From contig NZ_CP113945.1 in NCBI RefSeq assembly GCF_029392855.1, forward strand, positions 806,001 through 870,000: a DNA stretch of 64,000 nt. Direction: 5' to 3'. This DNA comes from Lactobacillus sp. ESL0680 (lineage in GTDB: Bacteria > Bacillota > Bacilli > Lactobacillales > Lactobacillaceae). The stretch's first letter is position 1. Each line of letters opens with the position of its first letter. Shown here one piece after another: positions 55,801 through 61,222 of this stretch. Under the pieces are notes generated by a model. It was not told the DNA's origin and did not search any database. It saw nothing but the letters and a program-made list of their open reading frames with translations. The position numbers and the translations under genes were made by a program.

Positions 55801-57773
55801 GATATGGAAACGCTGAGGCTATTTAAGCTTGCTGAAATTGATTCACTAGCAGAAATCAAACTAGTTGATGCAGATTCACTAAGACTAGTTACAGTACTAA
55901 TGCTTGCAGAAACTGCACTTGATAAACTGGTCGAAGCTGATGCAAGTTCACTTGAAGTGTATTCACTATTAGCGTTAGACATTGATGTACTTAAACTTGC
56001 TGAAGTGCTGTCGCTAAGTGAAGCAAGTGTTGAAGCTGCAAGTGATGCACTAGTTGAAATTGATTCAAGGGTGCTGGTAGCAGTACTTAAGCTTTCTGAA
56101 GCGGAATCTTCCAAACTAGTTGAAATTGAGCTAGCGAAGCTTTCAAGATTACTGATACTGGTTGACAGTGAATTTTCTAAACTAGTTGATAGTGAATTAA
56201 TACCACTTTCAGCGATACTTTCACTGGTTGAAAGTGATGTTTCCAAACTAGCTGAAGTACTTTCACTGACAACAGCTGATACGCTAGCAAGCGTACTTTG
56301 CAATACACTTAAACTTTGTGAGAGTGATGATGCAGTACTTGCTGATTCACTAGCCAAAGTTGAAGCTGATTCAGAAACAACTGCCGATAAGCTATCGCTT
56401 GCACTACTTAATGATGTTGAAATTGAAGTCGAAGCTGAATTGTAAGCATCAAGTAAACTCTGTGAAGTTGATGCACTTACACTAGCAATACTTTCTGAAA
56501 GAGAAACACTGGCTGCTTCTAAGCTTTCGCTTTGTTCAGATAAGCTAGTTGACAATGAAGCTGACAGACTGCTTAAACTGGCTGAAGTTGAAGCTACAGT
56601 ACTTAAACTAGTTGAAGCTATAGTACTTAGACTAGCTGACACGTATTCACTTGCTGAAATAACAGTAGAAAGGCTTGCTGATAGACTTGATAATTGTTCT
56701 GAATTATATTCTTCAGCTGCATTATATCTAGAAACACTTTCACTAACACTAGTTGATTCACTTGCAGAAATTAAGGTCGACAAACTAGCAGAAAGTGATA
56801 CAGAATCAAGACTTTCTTGACTGGTACTGAGTGAGAACAGTTTAGAAAAACTAGTTGACAGTGACTCAAGAGTGCTGGCAAGTATGCTGGCACTAGTTGA
56901 GGTTGAACTTAATAGACTGGCTGAAACCGAATTAGCATAACTTACGGCTGTTGACAAACTAGTCGAAGCTGAGTCAACTAAACTGATTGATAATGATGCA
57001 GCTTGACTTTCTACCAAACTTTGCTGAGTAGATTGTGAAGCAACCAAACTGTCTGAAATTGACGTTGCGGTACTTGTCGCAATGCTCAAACTAGTTGAAG
57101 CTGAATTAATCAAACTGGTTGAGTATGACGAAAGTTGACTAGCTGATGTACTTAAACTGTTAATCATTGAAGTTTGTACACTAGTTGAAAGAGAAGCAGC
57201 AAGACTAGCTGCAGTGCTTAGACTAGTTGAAGCAGAACCAGATAAACTGTTAGAAAGTGAAGCTGCAGCACTTGCCGCTGTACTAGCAACAACACTCAAG
57301 CTGGCTGAATTTGAAGCCGAAGTTGAAGCTGCAGCTGAAGCAATATCGGAAAAAATATCCTTAGTTAATGAAGTTGATTGAGACTTCTTAACTGTTATTG
57401 ATTCAGAGAGTCCATCGCTTTGTGAATCAGTAGTTGAATTACTTGTACTTGACTGACTAACTGATTGAGCAGTTGCTTCTGATTCTGAAGTACTTGAAGA
57501 ATTAGAGTTAGAATTAGTCGTACTCTGTGATGAAGCACTTTGGGAAGCTGGAATTGCTGCTGACTTGGCATTTGCCAAGACATCATCAGTAGTTGTTACC
57601 TTACCTGTCGTTACACTTGCAGCATGAGTAACACTTGGTGATACAGCAAGACCGCCGAGAACACCACCAATTGTTGCAGTACCAGCTGCAACAATATTTC
57701 TAGTTATCTTATGGACTTTATTTTTATGTTTTTTATTTAAGAGACTTTGTTTCTTTTTATGATTAGAGCTCAT
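52830..57773 (-). CDS. Giant serine-rich repeat surface protein with C-terminal SLAP domains
   Basis: 1647 residues, the likely substrate of the adjacent accessory Sec system. Residues 1-52 form a long basic signal peptide with a glycine-rich core (AAGTATIGGVLGGLAV), cut near THAAS. About residues 65-1530 are almost pure Ser with Ala, Thr, Leu and Glu (repeats of the SxSxSLSxS type). The only breaks are a short linker (near 120-145, LSESITVKKSQSTSLTKDIF) and three Tyr motifs (YNSEQLSSLS, YTSSELASAS, YTSEQLSALS). No globular ligand-binding region is seen. The last 115 residues are two SLAP repeats (LIHNAYIYNKKGKRVGKK and LVHNAFYYNKKGHRMNRK, each ending VAAGNI). There is no LPXTG, so attachment should be non-covalent. 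Ribosome binding site AAGGAGAGG. Confidence 0.9.
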   Translation of the reverse strand: MSSNHKKKQSLLNKKHKNKVHKITRNIVAAGTATIGGVLGGLAVSPSVTHAASVTTGKVTTTDDVLANAKSAAIPASQSASSQSTTNSNSNSSSTSESEATAQSVSQSSTSNSTTDSQSDGLSESITVKKSQSTSLTKDIFSDIASAAASTSASNSASLSVVASTAASAAASLSNSLSGSASTSLSTAASLAASLSTSVQTSMINSLSTSASQLSSYSTSLINSASTSLSIATSTATSISDSLVASQSTQQSLVESQAASLSISLVDSASTSLSTAVSYANSVSASLLSSTSTSASILASTLESLSTSFSKLFSLSTSQESLDSVSLSASLSTLISASESTSVSESVSRYNAAEEYNSEQLSSLSASLSTVISASEYVSASLSTIASTSLSTVASTSASLSSLSASLSTSLSEQSESLEAASVSLSESIASVSASTSQSLLDAYNSASTSISTSLSSASDSLSAVVSESASTLASESASTASSLSQSLSVLQSTLASVSAVVSESTSASLETSLSTSESIAESGINSLSTSLENSLSTSISNLESFASSISTSLEDSASESLSTATSTLESISTSASLAASTLASLSDSTSASLSTSMSNANSEYTSSELASASTSLSSAVSASISTVTSLSESASTSLISASESISASLNSLSVSISTSASTSLQEVYSAQASYSLSAEQSLSYASTSISTSISKFMSTSVSESQSVSGSESQLASIVQSVAESASLVANSISTSLSSASTSTSASLASASEELSQSLSSVSTSISESASSSLSESVSTSTSTSVSLSESASTAASKVASGLISASEELSASLESASVSTSQHLASISESASQIISNSIVNSVSESISTAMSLLTSASEAASSLAAESASASVSLSSASASTSASLASESTSVSASTSTSIADNISASISTAASLVNSASSAESSLASSLASASSAASSSLAEVSASLSDNLASASESTSTSIADSESVSNITSESLSISVNSVENSISSSLASASSAASSSLAEVSASHSQSLIDASASASTSIVNSEHASSITSESLSNSANSVSSSISESLDSASTSASTALESSVAASESTSINESSSLSDANSSYTSEQLSALSSTSESAASSLATSQTNSVSASTSISDSLASASSSTSQSLTDASNSISTSIADSQNVSHSTSEELSTSLSTASSSLAESLANASSSASSSLAEVSESLSQSLIDASNSISTSIADSENASTSTSEELSASLSTASSSLAESLANASSSASSSLAEVSASHSQSLIDASNSTSSSVADSESTSTSTSKVISASLSTAESEATSTLVSESAEASLSASAASESLSESLASASASTSTSVENSENASTSTSELVSNSESTAESAASSALVSASASVSTSLSSLSASLSASLASESAATSTSVENSEQASGSTSESLSNSVSLIEKSASESLSSASTSASSSLSSVSASASSSLAVISQSVSQSASLSTSDSLASLSSTSVSLSGSTSASVSTSTSTTMSQSSNSTSTSNPGSTSTSASNSASNSASNSGSNSYAPEDKLLIHNAYIYNKKGKRVGKKVLRRRKTIRIYGVKVIKGRKFYSIGKGRYVAAGNIAGIKRRLVHNAFYYNKKGHRMNRKVMKKGKLVKVYTIKRIRGRDFVYIGNGIYVAAGNI
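53819..54376. repeat. 186-bp (62-residue) higher-order repeats in the serine-rich gene
   Basis: Units starting CACTTACTTCGGC at 54005 and 54191 are near identical over 186 bp, preceded by a more diverged unit at 53819. The same 186-base spacing appears between copies at 54749 and 54935. They encode 62-residue blocks of the serine-rich region and are likely sites of length change. Confidence 0.75.
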
Positions 57774-57776
57774 TAT

Positions 57777-57810
57777 AAACCTCTCCTTAATAATAAATTT
57801 ATTATATAGT
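57777..57810 (-). promoter_or_regulatory. Promoter and ribosome binding site region of the serine-rich gene
   Basis: On the - strand a TATATAATAAAT element near 57795-57808 and AAGGAGAGG shortly before ATG 57773. A clear -35 is not evident. The rest of the 264-base gap up to nth holds the nth terminator. Confidence 0.45.
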
Positions 57811-57965
57811 ATATATATTTATACCACTTTCATTATATAGCCAAATATCACTATATTGCCAAAAAAGTCGATTAAATAACAGCATAAAATAAAGCGCATA
57901 CATAGTTTTAGAATATACAAAATGTCGATATAAAAATGATATGATAACTTTTAGAAAAACAAATT

Positions 57966-58004
57966 AAAAAACACTGCGTATGTAAAAACAAAGCAGTGTT
58001 TTTT
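57966..58004 (-). terminator. Terminator of nth
   Basis: AAAAAACACTGC (57966-57977) pairs with GCAGTGTTTTTT (57993-58004) over 12 bp, loop of 15; the - strand read-out ends in a T run. Confidence 0.85.
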
Positions 58005-58037
58005 GCGAAAATAATTTCGCTTTCAAGTTTTACTATA

Positions 58038-58661
58038 TTACTTTAAATATGTATACGGATCGTCTTTATCCCGCGCCGTCATTGAGTAACGGCCAAACAA
58101 AATCATGGCGTGGTGCGTATGAATCCATTCGTCAGGTGGCAAAATCTCTTCCAGTCTTTTTTCAATTTCAAGCGGTTTAGCATTCTGTGGGACAATATGA
58201 AATCTCTTAGAAATACGCGAAACATGGGTATCAACCGCAATTGCTGGTACACCAAAGCCATCTGCTAGAACAACATTAGCAGTTTTGACGCCAACTCCTG
58301 GTAAGGTTACCAAGGTCTTCTTATCCTCGGGAATTTGGCAGTCATATTTGTCAACTAAAATTTGTGCTGTTTCCTTGAGGTGTTTGGCTTTAGAATGATA
58401 CAAGCCAATCTTAGAAATATGATCTTCAATATCTGCAATTGTTGCCTGTGCCAGTTCAACTGGGGTTGGATAATCGGCAATGAACTTGGGCATTACCCGA
58501 TTCACCATTTTATCAGTTGTTTGGGCACTCATCAGGACTGCACAAAGCAAGTGGAAATTATTGTCCCAAATCAATTCACTTTTGGCATCAGGATACATCT
58601 TATTAATCGTACGCAATACTTTGCGTGCTTCTTCAGTGCTTAACAATTCTTCTTGTGACAT
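58038..58661 (-). CDS. nth: Endonuclease III-like DNA glycosylase/AP lyase without iron-sulfur motif
   Basis: Removes oxidised pyrimidines and nicks the abasic site. 207 residues. The helix-hairpin-helix with catalytic Lys (LPGVGVKTANVVL) and the catalytic Asp (VDTHVSRISKRF) are intact. The C-terminus, which in Escherichia coli carries four cysteines for a 4Fe-4S cluster, reads GRYSMTARDKDDPYTYLK and has none. Lactobacilli live with very little iron, so loss of the cluster is plausible. It overlaps dnaD by one base; the order dinG-tseB-asnS-dnaD-nth is that of Bacillus. Confidence 0.93.
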   Translation of the reverse strand: MSQEELLSTEEARKVLRTINKMYPDAKSELIWDNNFHLLCAVLMSAQTTDKMVNRVMPKFIADYPTPVELAQATIADIEDHISKIGLYHSKAKHLKETAQILVDKYDCQIPEDKKTLVTLPGVGVKTANVVLADGFGVPAIAVDTHVSRISKRFHIVPQNAKPLEIEKRLEEILPPDEWIHTHHAMILFGRYSMTARDKDDPYTYLK

Positions 58662-59302
58662 TAACGGTTCCTTTGTAAAAATTTTTGAACTTGCGCGACG
58701 GTTTTGAGATTATGTCTTTGCCAATTTAACAAAATTCTGTCAACATATTTTAAGCTGTATGCTTGCGACAAAACCGCTTCTCGCAATGCTAATTTAATAA
58801 TTTCTGGGTCATAGTGGTCAACACTAAGCCAAGCAGCAATTTCTTCGCGCTCAATTGGACTTAAATAGCGCCCAAACTCAATTTCAAACTGCCGCGCAAG
58901 TGTATTAAGCGGATTATTATCTAAACTATCACTAACTTTTTCGGTGTGGTCCTGATGACTTTTAATCATTACGTTAGTGGTTAAAAAGTCATCAAGCTGT
59001 TGGTAAAGATTAGCCAAGTTATAAAAATTTCCAATTCGTCCCTGGTTATCAGTTAATTGGTCAATTGTTAAATAATTTTGGTCAATCAGCTGTTGGATAA
59101 TACTTGCCACCTCACCAGTTGAGAGATTAGTATTAGCTGCAATTTGTTCATTTGTTGGGAAGTTTTCTCCTTTTTGAGCAAAGGCTTCTAACTGAATGAT
59201 TAGAATTAATTCAGGATCACTGATTTTGAGCTGTGGGTAATAAGCAATTAGACCATTCTGAAGTGTAGTAAAACCTAATTTGCGAAAATCATTGTAGTGC
59301 AA
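58661..59302 (-). CDS. dnaD: DnaD domain replication initiation protein
   Basis: Primosome protein acting in replication initiation and restart. 213 residues: an N-terminal winged helix (about 20-100, NEQIAANTNLSTGEVASIIQQLIDQNYLTI) and a C-terminal DnaD/DnaB2 domain (FEIEFGRYLSPIEREEIAAWLSVDHYDPEIIKLALREAVLSQAYSLKYVDRILLNW), including the family YIDRILxxW-type motif as YVDRILLNW. Lies between asnS and nth. Confidence 0.94.
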   Translation of the reverse strand: MHYNDFRKLGFTTLQNGLIAYYPQLKISDPELILIIQLEAFAQKGENFPTNEQIAANTNLSTGEVASIIQQLIDQNYLTIDQLTDNQGRIGNFYNLANLYQQLDDFLTTNVMIKSHQDHTEKVSDSLDNNPLNTLARQFEIEFGRYLSPIEREEIAAWLSVDHYDPEIIKLALREAVLSQAYSLKYVDRILLNWQRHNLKTVAQVQKFLQRNR

Positions 59303-59320
59303 TTAAATTCTCCCCTTTAA

Positions 59321-59353
59321 AAAAGTTGAACTAAAAATTTTAGTTCAACTTTT
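59321..59353 (-). terminator. Terminator of asnS
   Basis: AAAAGTTGAACT (59321-59332) pairs with AGTTCAACTTTT (59342-59353); the - strand continues with TTTTTT before dnaD. Confidence 0.85.
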
Positions 59354-59374
59354 AATTATATTCTATTAGTAACT

Positions 59375-60673
59375 CTATGGCTCAATGCGGTTAATCATTC
59401 TTGGGAATGGAATAGCTTCACGAACATGGTCTAATTTACAAATCCAAGCAATTACCCGTTCAAAGCCCATGCCAAAGCCAGAGTGCGGTACACTACCATA
59501 CTTACGTAAATCAAGGTACCAGCTGTAGTCATCTTCGTTTAAGCCGGCTTCAGCGATTTGCTTCTTCAAGATTTCATAGTCGCTTTCACGCTCTGAACCA
59601 CCCATGATTTCACCATAACCTTCAGGTGCCAAAACATCGGCACATAGGTATTCTTTAGGGTTTTCTGGGTTCTTCTTCATGTAAAATGGCTTAATAACCG
59701 TTGGATAATTTACGATAAAGAATGGTCGGTCAAATTTTTCGGAAATGAAAGCTTCGTCAGGAGAACCAAAGTCATCGCCCCACTTGAAGTCACGACCAGC
59801 TTCTTGCAGCATCTTAACAGCATCATCGTATGACAAACGAGTGTAGTTGCCTTCTGCAGCTGGTTCAAGCTTCTTAGGATCACGACCTAAAATTTCCAGT
59901 TCATATTGGCAGTTATCAAGAACTTGTTTAACAACATAAGACAAGAATCTTTCTTGAATATCAAGTGACTCATCTTGATGCATCCATGCCATTTCTGGTT
60001 CCATCATCCAAAATTCTGTCAAATGACGTCTAGTCTTAGATTCTTCAGCTCTAAATGTTGGACCAAAGGTGAAGATTTTACCAAAAGCTTCAGCACCAAC
60101 TTCGCCGTATAATTGACCTGATTGTGACAAGTAAGCATCCCCACCAAAGTATTCTGTATGGAATAATTCAGTAGTGCCTTCTGGTGCAGAATGCATGAAA
60201 ATTGGCGCATCAAATTTGACGAAGCCTTCATTTTCAAAGAAGTCAACTGTTGCTTTGAAAATGATGTTTCTAATGCGCATAATTGCAAATGGACGCCGAC
60301 TTCTTAACCATAAGTGACGGTGATCGAGTAAGAAGTCGATTCCGTGTTCCTTGTTTGTTATTGGGTAGCCTTCGTTGTTAGTGACTACTTTTAAGTCCGA
60401 AATTTGAATTTCGTAGCCAAAGTGTGACCGTTCATCTTGATGAACAGTACCTTTAATGTAGAAGCTAGCTTCTTGGTGCAATGATTTTGCGGCTTCAAAT
60501 ACTTCGTCGGAAACGTCATTTTTCCGGATAACTCCTTGGAAAAACGCGGTACCATCACGCAATTGCAAGAAAACAATTTTTCCACTTGAACGTTTGTCTG
60601 TCAGCCAAACATGCATCTCAACTTCTTCGTCAACATGCTTGGAACAGTCTCTAATTGAAATTAATTCTGTCAT
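59375..60673 (-). CDS. asnS: Asparagine-tRNA ligase
   Basis: Charges tRNA-Asn. 432 residues, class IIb. The N-terminal OB-fold anticodon-binding domain spans about 1-110 ([25 protein letters not shown]). The catalytic core carries motif 2 ([23 protein letters not shown]) and motif 3 ([27 protein letters not shown]). No T-box is present: only 66 bases separate it from the tseB-like gene. The aspB gene found here in Bacillus is missing. Confidence 0.97.
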   Translation of the reverse strand: MTELISIRDCSKHVDEEVEMHVWLTDKRSSGKIVFLQLRDGTAFFQGVIRKNDVSDEVFEAAKSLHQEASFYIKGTVHQDERSHFGYEIQISDLKVVTNNEGYPITNKEHGIDFLLDHRHLWLRSRRPFAIMRIRNIIFKATVDFFENEGFVKFDAPIFMHSAPEGTTELFHTEYFGGDAYLSQSGQLYGEVGAEAFGKIFTFGPTFRAEESKTRRHLTEFWMMEPEMAWMHQDESLDIQERFLSYVVKQVLDNCQYELEILGRDPKKLEPAAEGNYTRLSYDDAVKMLQEAGRDFKWGDDFGSPDEAFISEKFDRPFFIVNYPTVIKPFYMKKNPENPKEYLCADVLAPEGYGEIMGGSERESDYEILKKQIAEAGLNEDDYSWYLDLRKYGSVPHSGFGMGFERVIAWICKLDHVREAIPFPRMINRIEP

Positions 60674-60739
60674 AAATTCTTATTCCACTTTCCTTATTGT
60701 ATCAACTTAATCATACCAAAGTTTTACCTTTTGCGCGAC

Positions 60740-61222
60740 TTAACCGATAAATTTTCCGGTTTTAAATTCATATAATTTGTAACTATAATCACCTGCCGCA
60801 TTTTTAGCAGTTACTTCCCAAACTGGCTTATTCTGGTACCAGCCTAAGTTAACCTCATTAATCTTACCACCAGTATGCTTTTGATTAAATTCTGCTCTAA
60901 TCTTAGTTTCACTAACGCCCTTTTTAGCATGATAAAGGTAACCCTTCTTGGACCCAGGCAAATAAATAAAATAGTACTTACCATTTTTCTTACTAATGCC
61001 CTTGACGGCATAGCTATTAACTCCGCGGTCGAGATGATAATGTGCTTCTACCAGCGTAATTGGCGTCTTACTGGTTGCGATCTGCTTAACATTCTGGGTT
61101 TCGTTGCGTTCTGGTTGACCTGCTTGGTAAAAAAGGGCCACAAATGCAAAGTAGAGCAATACTACAATGATTACCACCCAAGTAACGAACTTAATTGTTT
61201 GTCTTGTATCATCTTTAATCAT
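60740..61222 (-). CDS. tseB: TseB/YpmB-like membrane-anchored PepSY-type protein
   Basis: 160 residues: one N-terminal membrane helix (about 12-33) and an extracellular part with two small PepSY-like units (SKTPITLVEAHYHLDRGVNSYAVKGISKKNGKYYFIYLP, then GKINEVNLGWYQNKPVWEVTAK). In Bacillus, TseB (YpmB) acts with PBP2A in cell-wall elongation. The assignment rests on this architecture and on the conserved place between dinG and asnS. It overlaps dinG by eight bases. Confidence 0.82.
   Translation of the reverse strand: MIKDDTRQTIKFVTWVVIIVVLLYFAFVALFYQAGQPERNETQNVKQIATSKTPITLVEAHYHLDRGVNSYAVKGISKKNGKYYFIYLPGSKKGYLYHAKKGVSETKIRAEFNQKHTGGKINEVNLGWYQNKPVWEVTAKNAAGDYSYKLYEFKTGKFIG

Noticed and set aside
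53218-56445. Long open frames on the + strand opposite the serine-rich gene (for example 53419-53994, 54808-55275 and 55804-56445)
   Set aside because: They are the antisense of Ser/Ala/Thr codon repeats, have repetitive Leu/Glu/Ala composition and no ribosome binding sites; shadows of the real gene.
52830-57773. CRISPR or simple mobile repeat in the repetitive 5 kb
   Set aside because: The repeats are in frame, protein coding and variable in length, without the regular repeat-spacer pattern of CRISPR or ends of a mobile element.
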